Shown here in pieces: positions 54,624-62,370 of a DNA stretch of 64,000 nucleotides. A program made the position numbers and the translations under genes. Source of the stretch: Butyricimonas sp. Marseille-P3923. Its GTDB lineage: Bacteria > Bacteroidota > Bacteroidia > Bacteroidales > Marinifilaceae. Below the pieces are notes generated by a model, which saw only the letters and a list, made by a program, of their open reading frames with translations, was not told the origin of the DNA and did no database searches. The DNA lies in the NCBI RefSeq assembly GCF_900184685.1, contig NZ_FXXL01000006.1, positions 1,302,001 to 1,366,000 on the forward strand. Direction: 5' to 3'. The stretch's first letter is position 1; each line of letters begins with the position of its first letter.

Positions 54624-56216
54624 ATGAAAAAAAGAGTTTTAATTTATATATTCGGGGTGCTTGCCCTTGGTCTTGGCTCTTGCGGTGATTTTTTGGAAGA
54701 ATATTCGCAGAATCAGCGATATGCAACCACGGCGCAGGATTTGGACGAGTTGCTTAGAGGTGAATGTTTTATGCAAACGCCGAACCTTACTTCCAGTACT
54801 CAGGAAACGATGAGTTTCAGTAGCGGGCTTACCATGAATTATCCGTGGTTGCACGTGATGGATGATGACGCGGAGGAATTCGTGGAGGGGGTATTCCCTT
54901 ACACTTCGAATTACCCGCGTAATGTACTGGGTTCTTTCTATCACTGGGGTTCCGATCCGTTTTTGACTTTGGAGAACGACCAGTACAGGGATAATGATTG
55001 GGAACGGTTTTACAAGAGTATAGGGGTATTGAATTCCATCATTTACATGGCGGACGAATTTCGTTCGAAAGAAGAGGATATCGAGTTGTTGAACAGGGTG
55101 GAAGGCGAGGCGCGTTTTCTTCGGGCAGGTTATTATTTCCTGTTGGTAAATATCTACGGGATGCCTTATAGCAAAGCTACCGCGTCCCGTGATGCCGGAG
55201 TGCCTTTAAAAATCACGGAACATATAGAGGATAAATATTTTAGCCGTAGTTCGGTGGAAGCGGTGTATTCGCAGATAGTCACGGATCTTAAACGTGCAAT
55301 TGTTTGTCTGGAAGGTATAATGCCTTCTTCGACATTGCGGGTTGGGGAAGTTGCTGCCAATGCGCTGTTGTCGAGAGTGTATTTGTATATGGAAGAATAT
55401 GAGGCATGTATTGCCGCTGCAGACGAGGCAATGTCGGGGGCTTATTCGGTGATGGATTTGAACAGTTGGACAGATGGGAAAAACGTGATTTCATGGACAT
55501 CGCCCGAAACGATTTTCACGCAGGGGGGGAATGCTGTTGTTTCGACATTCTTGAATTCTTCGACCGATTGGAATAATCCGAATCCGGATTATACATATCC
55601 GGAGCAAGCGTTTTCGTACCAAGTGTCCGAGGAGCTGTTGAGATGTTATGGCGATGGGGATTTGCGCAGAACCGCTTTTTTCAAGAATTCTTTGCATGCG
55701 GCTATTCCCGATAAGTATAAGACGTGGACGGATTATAATGATAATGACGAGATTGGGGCGGATTTTTTGATTCGTTTGCCGGAAGTGATTTTGAATAAGG
55801 CAGAGGCATTGGCGATGTTGAACCGGGATGGGGACGCGAAAACCGAGTTGGAAAAATTGCGTTCCAAACGATTCGCGGTAGCTCCGTCGGTAACGGAAAC
55901 GGGTGGGGCATTGATTGACTTTATCCGCGATGAACGCCGTCGGGAGCTTTGCTTCGAGGGACATCGTTGGTTTGATTTGCGACGCTATGCCGTGAACAGT
56001 ATTCGCCCTCTGCCGGATAATTTCACTATCCGTCACCGGAATAATGCTTATGAAGCAAATTCACGAACTTGGTATGAAAACGGTTATTACGAGTTGAATG
56101 CTTACATGCGAGATCGTGCGGCTTGGATGATTCCGATTCCGAACTATGCTATTGAATTTAACCGGGGAGAACTCCAGAACGAGATTCGCCCGAATAGAGA
56201 ACTTCAAAGAGATTGA
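54624..56216 (+). CDS. SusD/RagB-family lipoprotein (locus C)
   Basis: A 530-residue surface lipoprotein; signal ends LGSC, then GDFLEEYSQNQRYATTAQDLDELLRGE. SusD blocks: ARFLRAGYYFLLVNIYGMPYSKATASRDAGVPL, RLPEVILNKAEALAMLNRDGDAKTELEKLR, FIRDERRRELCFEGHRWFDLRRYAV and C-terminal WMIPIPNYAIEFN. Clear homology with the locus A SusD (29306) over the full length. It starts ten bases after susC and is translationally close to the next lipoprotein. Confidence 0.93.
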   Translation: MKKRVLIYIFGVLALGLGSCGDFLEEYSQNQRYATTAQDLDELLRGECFMQTPNLTSSTQETMSFSSGLTMNYPWLHVMDDDAEEFVEGVFPYTSNYPRNVLGSFYHWGSDPFLTLENDQYRDNDWERFYKSIGVLNSIIYMADEFRSKEEDIELLNRVEGEARFLRAGYYFLLVNIYGMPYSKATASRDAGVPLKITEHIEDKYFSRSSVEAVYSQIVTDLKRAIVCLEGIMPSSTLRVGEVAANALLSRVYLYMEEYEACIAAADEAMSGAYSVMDLNSWTDGKNVISWTSPETIFTQGGNAVVSTFLNSSTDWNNPNPDYTYPEQAFSYQVSEELLRCYGDGDLRRTAFFKNSLHAAIPDKYKTWTDYNDNDEIGADFLIRLPEVILNKAEALAMLNRDGDAKTELEKLRSKRFAVAPSVTETGGALIDFIRDERRRELCFEGHRWFDLRRYAVNSIRPLPDNFTIRHRNNAYEANSRTWYENGYYELNAYMRDRAAWMIPIPNYAIEFNRGELQNEIRPNRELQRD

Positions 56217-56218
56217 TT

Positions 56219-57115
56219 ATGAGAAAGAATAAATTCCTTTATGTATTGCTTTTGTCCGTGTTATTCACGGCGTGTGACAAGGAAGATAATTTGACGCCTT
56301 CCAACCTCGGTAAAGATTGGTTCACGATTGAAAATTCGGATGATCCTGTCGACCGGGCGATTTATCAATTCTACGTGGAAACGGGGATTCCCGTGTTCTA
56401 TAACGATACGATCGGGCAAGAAACCCGCGTCGACAACTGGGGTAATTCTTATACACATTACGAAATTTTACAGTTCGGTGCATCAGCGTTGGGGGGAACG
56501 GAAACTCCTAATCCGTTTTCGGCTTACGAGTTATGTCCGAGAGAAAATGTTGTTGACGGGCTTGAATTCCTGCGTGAAGAAATCGTGCCTGTTCTGCCCG
56601 AGAGTATTAAAATTCGCAGTTTCTTGTTGTTGAAATCTTTAACGCCCTATAATCCGGCAACAAGCAAGGAGGCTTTCAAAGGATTGAACACCGTGCTGAT
56701 TTCCCGTGTTACCGAATTTGGGGACATGAGCGATGCGGAACGGCTGAACATGAAAGGAGCTGTTCTTAATGCAGTCCTTGCCACGCCGATCGCTGCTTAT
56801 GCTGAAGAACTGGCAGTGTTCTATCAGACGACACGCGGCTGCTACACGCAGGCAGATTTGTATGGTTGTAATGGGTGGCGTTTTTATAATACTTACGGGT
56901 TCTCTGATCCGAGAACTGTCGGTTTCTTGAAAGACCCGAATCCTTATGATTATGGTAATATGCCCACGGAAACTCAGGATGTCGGTATGTATATCAGTGC
57001 GATATTTACTTCTACGCCGGAAGAGTTCGAAGCGTCGTACGGGGCATTTGATGCCGTGATGACCAAATATAGAATTATAGTGTCGGTATTGAAGGAAATA
57101 GGGGTTTCTATATAG
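56219..57115 (+). CDS. SusCD-associated lipoprotein, metallohydrolase-like without HExxH (locus C)
   Basis: A 298-residue lipoprotein read from ATG 56219 (signal MRKNKFLYVLLLSVLFTAC, then DKEDNLTPSN). It is a homologue of the 30903 protein: DWFTIENSDDPVDRAIYQFYV, VFYNDTIGQ, VLPESIKIRSFLLL and a C-terminal YRIIVSVLKEIGVSI. It resembles the SusCD-linked zinc metallohydrolase lipoproteins but has no HExxH; the central helix is LNAVLATPIAAYAEEL. It begins two bases after the SusD stop. A surface binding or assembly role is more likely than catalysis. Confidence 0.6.
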   Translation: MRKNKFLYVLLLSVLFTACDKEDNLTPSNLGKDWFTIENSDDPVDRAIYQFYVETGIPVFYNDTIGQETRVDNWGNSYTHYEILQFGASALGGTETPNPFSAYELCPRENVVDGLEFLREEIVPVLPESIKIRSFLLLKSLTPYNPATSKEAFKGLNTVLISRVTEFGDMSDAERLNMKGAVLNAVLATPIAAYAEELAVFYQTTRGCYTQADLYGCNGWRFYNTYGFSDPRTVGFLKDPNPYDYGNMPTETQDVGMYISAIFTSTPEEFEASYGAFDAVMTKYRIIVSVLKEIGVSI

Positions 57116-57149
57116 ATTATTCGTTTATTCATAGAGTGTTACTATTAAT

Positions 57150-57172
57150 GGAAGAGAGTCAAACTCTCTTCC
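57150..57172 (+). other. Stem-loop before the first locus C thioredoxin
   Basis: A perfect 10-bp stem with a 3-base loop (GGAAGAGAGT / ACTCTCTTCC) lies 34 bases after the lipoprotein stop and 62 bases before the thioredoxin start. The U tract is missing (GTTGAGG), so it may attenuate rather than end transcription. Confidence 0.6.
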
Positions 57173-57234
57173 GTTGAGGAACACATTGCCGTAATTGAAA
57201 GAAGTATGTTTTGTATTGTATAAAATGAACTGAA

Positions 57235-58341
57235 ATGAAAAAAATTCTATTGATTTATGTCGGGATTTTGTGTTCTGCGCTGGTTTTCGGGCAGACAAAT
57301 TTCCAGAAATTGACATTAAACGAAGCCTGTGAAAAGGCGAAAGCGGAAGGGAAAATGGTTTTTGTCGATCTTTACACGTCGTGGTGTGGACCTTGTAAAG
57401 TGATGGCTGCCGATGTATTCCCGAACGTACAGTTGGGTGAGTTTATGAACAAGCATTTCGTGTGCGTGAAATATGACACGGGTGCGGAGGAAGATGGCAA
57501 AGTCCTCGCGCAAAAGTTCAACGTTCAGGCATACCCGACATTCCTGTTACTGAATACCGCTCAAGGGTTAGAAAATCAAATTGTCGGCGCCACGATTGAC
57601 CCGTCAGAGTTTAAAAAAATGGTGGAAGAGGCCATGTCGGCTTCAATTGCCAGTTTGGGAAAACAGTACGCGGAGGGTAACCGGGATGCTTCTTTCTTGA
57701 CAAATTATTTGCAGGAATTGTTGAAAGCCCAAATGATCGCGGAAGCACAAGAAGTACGTGCGGAATTGTTCAAGGTGGTTCCGGACGCCCAAAAGTCGAA
57801 TAGAGAGTATTGGTACATTTATGATAATCAGGTATTATCCCCGATTTGTTCGGAACCGATGGATTTCCTGTTTGCACATTTCGACCAATTTCGCGAGAGC
57901 ATGGGAGAGGAAAAAGTGTTGGAGAGAATCTCGATGGCTTTTGAGATAAAATTGAGGGATATGATTCGCGGTCGGGAAAAGATGGATGACTTGGATAAAG
58001 TGATAAAGCAGATGAAACCTCATCACTTTAACTCTCGGTCACGCCTTGATGTTTATGCCTCTTTGGCGCAAGCGTTGCGTGCCGCTTGGGCGGATAACAA
58101 GAATAAAGAAAAAATAGAAAAAGTACTCGTGTTATGTGAAAAAGAATTCCCGAAAATTGATGGAGAGGATTTGGTTTGGTTTTATTTTCCCGTGACAATT
58201 TTCATCGCGGGTTCCGGGACGGAGGAACAATACGCTCGTGTGGTGAAATTACACGAGTACACTTACGAGCATACCGGGCATCAACCTTTGCAAATCGGAC
58301 TGGGAAATATGCTCAATGCTAGGAATCAAAAACAGAATTAA
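57235..58341 (+). CDS. Periplasmic thioredoxin-fold protein, CGPC (first of locus C)
   Basis: A 368-residue exported protein; signal peptide MKKILLIYVGILCSALVFGQ. Thioredoxin fold about 22-130 with YTSWCGPCKVM (C51/C54) and the cis-proline strand AYPTFLLL. The C-terminal 230 residues are a helical domain shared with the 31920 and 58360 proteins (SREYWYIYDNQVL, HFDQFRESMGEEKVLERIS). No lipobox, so probably soluble in the periplasm. A dithiol reductase or isomerase role on disulfide-bearing substrates or surface proteins is plausible; nothing shows the partner. The paralogue follows 18 bases downstream. Confidence 0.88.
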   Translation: MKKILLIYVGILCSALVFGQTNFQKLTLNEACEKAKAEGKMVFVDLYTSWCGPCKVMAADVFPNVQLGEFMNKHFVCVKYDTGAEEDGKVLAQKFNVQAYPTFLLLNTAQGLENQIVGATIDPSEFKKMVEEAMSASIASLGKQYAEGNRDASFLTNYLQELLKAQMIAEAQEVRAELFKVVPDAQKSNREYWYIYDNQVLSPICSEPMDFLFAHFDQFRESMGEEKVLERISMAFEIKLRDMIRGREKMDDLDKVIKQMKPHHFNSRSRLDVYASLAQALRAAWADNKNKEKIEKVLVLCEKEFPKIDGEDLVWFYFPVTIFIAGSGTEEQYARVVKLHEYTYEHTGHQPLQIGLGNMLNARNQKQN

Positions 58342-58359
58342 TATTACAAGTAAAAGAAA

Positions 58360-60444
58360 ATGAAAAAGTTATTATTGGTATTTGTGGGACTCTTGTGTTC
58401 CGTGGTTATCTTCGCTCAAACCAACTTTCAGGAATTGTCGTTAGAGAAAGCTCGCGAGCAAGCGAAGACAGAGAATAAACCCATATTTTTGGATTGTTAT
58501 ACTTCTTGGTGCGGTCCGTGCAAGATGATGGCGAATAATGTCTTCACGCTTGAAGCTGCCGGTGATTATTTCAACAAGAACTTTGTTTGCGTGAAAATCG
58601 ATATGGAAAAAGGTGAAGGTCCGGCTATCGGGAAACAGTACGGGGTTGACGCGTATCCTACCTTTTTGATTATTAATGCTGATGGAAAACTGATGCATAA
58701 ACTTGTCGGGGCGATGTCGCTCGAGGAGTTGATTGAAAACGTCGAGTGTGGTTTAAAGGCAAGCAGCATTGCGGAGTATGAAACGCTGTATCAGTCGGGG
58801 AAGCTGGATAAAACGGAACAAATGGCATATTGGAAATTGCTCTCTATCTCCGGAGAGGTGGTGAAGGCTCAAACCGTGGGTGATGACCTTTGGGGAAAAC
58901 TTTCAGAAAAGGATAAGCTAAACCCGACTTATTGGGCATTGTTACGCTCGCGGGCAACGACCATAGAGGGCGAGGAGATGAAGTTCGTTTGCGCCAATAG
59001 GGAATATTTTGAAAAAGAAGTCGGGAAAGAAGAGGTTGGTAAGTTGATTTATAATTCGTTTATAACCGAATTGAACATGATGATTATATACCAACTACCA
59101 GCGAAAAAATATGAAAAGGTACCGGCTATTAAGGATTTGCTTAAAAATAACGATGTACCTCGTAAAGAGGCTCTTTTGAAGATGGCCGAATTGGCTGAAG
59201 CCCGGGGAAATTATGATGAAAGGGCTTATCTGGATATTCTTGATGCCAATTTGGATGTGTGGGATGATTCGGAAAAAAGAACGATATTCGAGGCGGCAAA
59301 ATTATTTATCTCGCTTGCCAATGGTAAAGAACACACGAGAATGCTGGGAGATATAGCCTTACGGGCACAAGAAGCCGTGAAAGATGAGGTGGTTAAAGAG
59401 GGAATTATTAAAATAGGGCTCACTTCCAGAAGAATGTCGGGAAATGACGGCGTGTATTGGGAAGACTTGGCATCACTGAAAGAGGTCATGGAGCGAGCTT
59501 TGCTCGAGAGTAGGTATGTATTCTTGTATTTCCACAACGACGGTCAGACTTCAAAGCTTATCAATGAAAAACTCTTCTCTAGCAAAGAGGTGGGGGATTA
59601 CTTGAACAAGTTCTTTATAAATTATAAAATACACGTTGGAGAAGGGGAGGGAGCTAGAATTGCCAGAAAATATGGTGTCATTGTTCCCAACGTGGTGGTT
59701 ATGATCGATAAATACGGGGATGTTCGTCACCGGGTGTCCAATCTCATGCAAGGTGATTTCATCGAACGGATGAGCGAAACCTTTGATGATAATAAAGCCG
59801 TGGGAGAACTTGAAACACGATATGCAATGGGTGAGCGTTCGCCCGAATTTATGGTGAAATATTTGATGGCACTGGCTAAGATATCTAGCCCGAGAACTTC
59901 GCTTGTTGCCGTGGAGCTATTCGCTTTGCTTGATGACGAGCAGAGAGTTTCTCCCGAATTTTGGATGCTGTATCACCCTCAATTTTCCATGATTAGTTCG
60001 GATATGAAGAATTATTTGTTTTCGAATATTCAGGAATTTCGTGAGAAATCAGGTGTCGAGAAAGTGGATGAGTTGGTCGCGTATCAAATTAATTCCGACC
60101 TAAATCAAGTCCTTTATAACGCGAAAGCAAGAACTACTGCCGAAGATATAGATAGGACGATACAATTTATTAAACAAAATAAGTTACAGAACTCGGGTCA
60201 ATTAATAGGGTTGGCAAATATTGTCAAACTGTTCAAGAACAAGGTTTGTAGCGTTAAGGAATACAAGAAAGCAAGTAAAGGCATGAAGCCGGAAGAGATT
60301 CCGTTCGCGGATTTATACGCGAATGTCCTCGCGATGGAGCCGGGGAGAACGGAAGAGTGGAATGCGTGGGGGAAAGAGATAGTTGATTCTCTTACCGACC
60401 CTAAATATATACAGTGGTATAAACAATTTCTTAACTTGAAGTAA
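58360..60444 (+). CDS. Double thioredoxin-fold protein, second domain lacks cysteines (locus C)
   Basis: A 694-residue exported protein (signal peptide MKKLLLVFVGLLCSVVIFAQ). Domain 1 (about 22-130) has YTSWCGPCKMM (C51/C54) and a cis-proline strand AYPTFLII. After a helical part, a second thioredoxin-like domain (about 371-480) repeats the plan: SLKEVMERALLESRYVFLYF, then HNDGQTSKLI where WCGPC would be, GDYLNKFFINYKIHVGEGEG (compare GDYFNKNFVCVKIDMEKGEG in domain 1) and IVPNVVVMID at the proline strand. The second site has lost both cysteines. A second helical part ends the chain. Thus the gene is an internal duplication of the single-domain relative at 31920. Confidence 0.88.
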   Translation: MKKLLLVFVGLLCSVVIFAQTNFQELSLEKAREQAKTENKPIFLDCYTSWCGPCKMMANNVFTLEAAGDYFNKNFVCVKIDMEKGEGPAIGKQYGVDAYPTFLIINADGKLMHKLVGAMSLEELIENVECGLKASSIAEYETLYQSGKLDKTEQMAYWKLLSISGEVVKAQTVGDDLWGKLSEKDKLNPTYWALLRSRATTIEGEEMKFVCANREYFEKEVGKEEVGKLIYNSFITELNMMIIYQLPAKKYEKVPAIKDLLKNNDVPRKEALLKMAELAEARGNYDERAYLDILDANLDVWDDSEKRTIFEAAKLFISLANGKEHTRMLGDIALRAQEAVKDEVVKEGIIKIGLTSRRMSGNDGVYWEDLASLKEVMERALLESRYVFLYFHNDGQTSKLINEKLFSSKEVGDYLNKFFINYKIHVGEGEGARIARKYGVIVPNVVVMIDKYGDVRHRVSNLMQGDFIERMSETFDDNKAVGELETRYAMGERSPEFMVKYLMALAKISSPRTSLVAVELFALLDDEQRVSPEFWMLYHPQFSMISSDMKNYLFSNIQEFREKSGVEKVDELVAYQINSDLNQVLYNAKARTTAEDIDRTIQFIKQNKLQNSGQLIGLANIVKLFKNKVCSVKEYKKASKGMKPEEIPFADLYANVLAMEPGRTEEWNAWGKEIVDSLTDPKYIQWYKQFLNLK

Positions 60445-60474
60445 AGTATATTTTTTACTTGGTTTGGAATTTTG

Positions 60475-60518
60475 AACAGCCTTTTGAAAGTTGAATAATG
60501 AACTTTCAAAGGGCTGTT
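60475..60518 (+). terminator. Terminator of the locus C operon
   Basis: An 18-bp stem with one T-G pair, AACAGCCTTTTGAAAGTT (60475-60492) and AACTTTCAAAGGGCTGTT (60501-60518), lies 30 bases after the stop. The U tract is short (TTTAAG). Confidence 0.8.
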
Positions 60519-60617
60519 TAAGTTTAAAATGGAGTCGATTTTCTTCCCCGTTTCTGGTAAAATAAGTTAAATAATATGTATATAAATTGTATGTTATTTA
60601 TAGTTGATTTGTATCAT

Positions 60618-60661
60618 CTCCCATTCAACTCCCATTCATATCCTATTCAAAGTCTATTTTA
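60618..60661. repeat. 11-bp tandem repeat array in the 60.5-60.9 kb gap
   Basis: Four units in exact 11-base phase: CTCCCATTCAA, CTCCCATTCAT, ATCCTATTCAA and AGTCTATTTTA. The rest of this roughly 350-base gap (60519-60871) is AT-rich and shows no convincing gene; a weak promoter-like TTG-N20-TATTTTTA occurs shortly before the hydrolase gene. The phased repeat could be a multi-site protein target. Confidence 0.55.
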
Positions 60662-60871
60662 AAGGTAAAGAAATAGTAATTTAATTGAATTTGAATGAAA
60701 CTTAATACCATGAAAATATATAGTATATTCATGATTGATTCAGGAGGGATATTTGAATATGCTAGAAACCCACCTTTTATTTTTTTTGCTTTGATGATAA
60801 TTGTGTTGCGAGTGTAATTTCATTATTTTTAGGGCGAAAATTTCTCTTCAATCCCAAGGGGTAGAGGGGAG

Positions 60872-62137
60872 ATGAGTTGTGTTTTGTATTATTTAATGAT
60901 TTTGATGATGATGAGAATTGTTTGTGTTTTGTTTTTTGTAAGCGTGTGGTTATCACCGTCCTGTGTATCCGCGCAAGTGAAAGCCGTGAAAACATGGGTG
61001 GCAAAAAAAGCGGAGGAACGAAAACCGTTGAATAAATTTGCTTTTTACGAGAAGGCGTTGAATAAGGAGGAGGCAAGGGAAATCGCGACTTTGTTGTTTG
61101 ACGAGAAGCTGAAAGAGGTGAAGAAGAAAAACGAGCGGATGTGGGGAGGGAAATGTTTTAGTCGGGAGGGGTTGCGGATGCCTTTTGATTATAAGGTGTT
61201 CGGGGAGAAACCGGCAGACGGGAGGAGTCTTTATATTTCCATGCATGGCGGGGGAAGTGCACCGGAGGCTGTGAATACGCAACAATGGAAAAATCAGATT
61301 CTGTTGTACCAGCCGAAGGAGGGCGTGTACGTTGCACCCCGGGCGCCTTGGGATGATTGGAATATGTGGTTTAAGCCGGGGTTGGACGAGTTTTTCGACG
61401 AGTTGATCCGGACGGCGGTCGTGATGATGGACGTGAACCCGGATAAGGTGTATCTGTTGGGTTATTCGGCGGGGGGTGACGGCGTGTGGCGTATGGCTCC
61501 CCGTATGGCGGATCGTTGGGCTGCAGCTTCTATGATGGCGGGGCATCCCGGTGAGGCTTCTCAGGTTAATTTGCGTAACGTTCCTTTCATGATTTGGATG
61601 GGGGAACGGGATGCGGCTTATAACCGGAATACTTTAGCTGTCGAGAAAGGAGTGGTGATGGATTCTTTGCACGCTTCCGACCCGGAAGGGTATATTCACG
61701 AAACGCGTATCGTGAAGGGGAAAGGGCATTGGATGGATCGGGAAGATCGTGCGGCAATTCCTTGGATGGCGAAATATCAACGAGAGCCAAACCCGACAAA
61801 GGTTGTGTGGAGACAGGAAGAGGTGGTGATGCCTTCTTTATATTGGTTGCGTGTTGATACGGATGAGGCGAAACACGGCATGGAGGTCGTCGTGGAACGG
61901 AACGGGAACACGTTTACGATTCTGAAAAATGATTACAAGCGATTGATAATTCGGTTGAATGATGAAATGATTGATTTCGAGCAGCCCGTGGAGATATTTT
62001 ACCAAGGGAATAAACTTTTTAGCGGGAAAGTGAAGCGGACGTTGAAGAATATAGCTGAATCGATAGACGAGAGGGTGGATAGGCGTTTGATTTTTAGTGG
62101 GAAATTGACGGTTGTTGATAACGGGAAGGTTGAGTGA
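60872..62137 (+). CDS. Secreted alpha/beta hydrolase, esterase-like
   Basis: A 421-residue exported hydrolase. The signal peptide is best read from the ATG at 60908 or 60911 (RIVCVLFFVSVWLSPSCVSAQ); 60872 is the longest frame. The PHB-depolymerase/esterase-like fold shows LYISMHGGGSAPEAVN (oxyanion strand), the nucleophile elbow GYSAGGDG (S199), the acid in GERDAAY (D247) and the histidine in KGKGHWMD (H286), numbered from 60872. The last 90 residues form a beta-rich extra domain. Expected activity is ester cleavage in the periplasm or outside; the substrate is unknown. Its own terminator follows. Confidence 0.85.
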   Translation: MSCVLYYLMILMMMRIVCVLFFVSVWLSPSCVSAQVKAVKTWVAKKAEERKPLNKFAFYEKALNKEEAREIATLLFDEKLKEVKKKNERMWGGKCFSREGLRMPFDYKVFGEKPADGRSLYISMHGGGSAPEAVNTQQWKNQILLYQPKEGVYVAPRAPWDDWNMWFKPGLDEFFDELIRTAVVMMDVNPDKVYLLGYSAGGDGVWRMAPRMADRWAAASMMAGHPGEASQVNLRNVPFMIWMGERDAAYNRNTLAVEKGVVMDSLHASDPEGYIHETRIVKGKGHWMDREDRAAIPWMAKYQREPNPTKVVWRQEEVVMPSLYWLRVDTDEAKHGMEVVVERNGNTFTILKNDYKRLIIRLNDEMIDFEQPVEIFYQGNKLFSGKVKRTLKNIAESIDERVDRRLIFSGKLTVVDNGKVE

Positions 62138-62159
62138 ATGCTCTTTTTGATCTTTGATA

Positions 62160-62197
62160 AAATCGCTCGCCATGGTAATTGGCGGGCGATTTTTTTC
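62160..62197 (+). terminator. Intrinsic terminator of the hydrolase gene
   Basis: A 13-bp stem with one T-G pair, AAATCGCTCGCCA (62160-62172) and TGGCGGGCGATTT (62180-62192), runs into TTTTCGG. Confidence 0.88.
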
Positions 62198-62277
62198 GGT
62201 TATGGAAATGTTAAAATGGAGCGTTTTAAATGTAGGTTGAGGGTTGAAGAATTAACAAAGAATTAATGTAGAATCAT

Positions 62278-62308
62278 TTTGAATAGTGAAATCAGGGGTG
62301 TAATTTTG
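62278..62308 (+). promoter_or_regulatory. Bacteroidota-type promoter for the TldD/PmbA-like gene
   Basis: TTTG (62278-62281), a 19-base spacer and TAATTTTG (62301-62308) match the sigma-ABfr consensus exactly. The leader to the start codon is about 55 bases. Confidence 0.7.
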
Positions 62309-62370
62309 TTGGTATAATTAGTGCGTGTTCTTCAGAGAACTTTAAAGAAAAATGATTAAAACATTTAGAA

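Noticed and set aside
60618-60661. CRISPR array
   Set aside because: The 11-base repeats have no spacers, and no cas gene is present.
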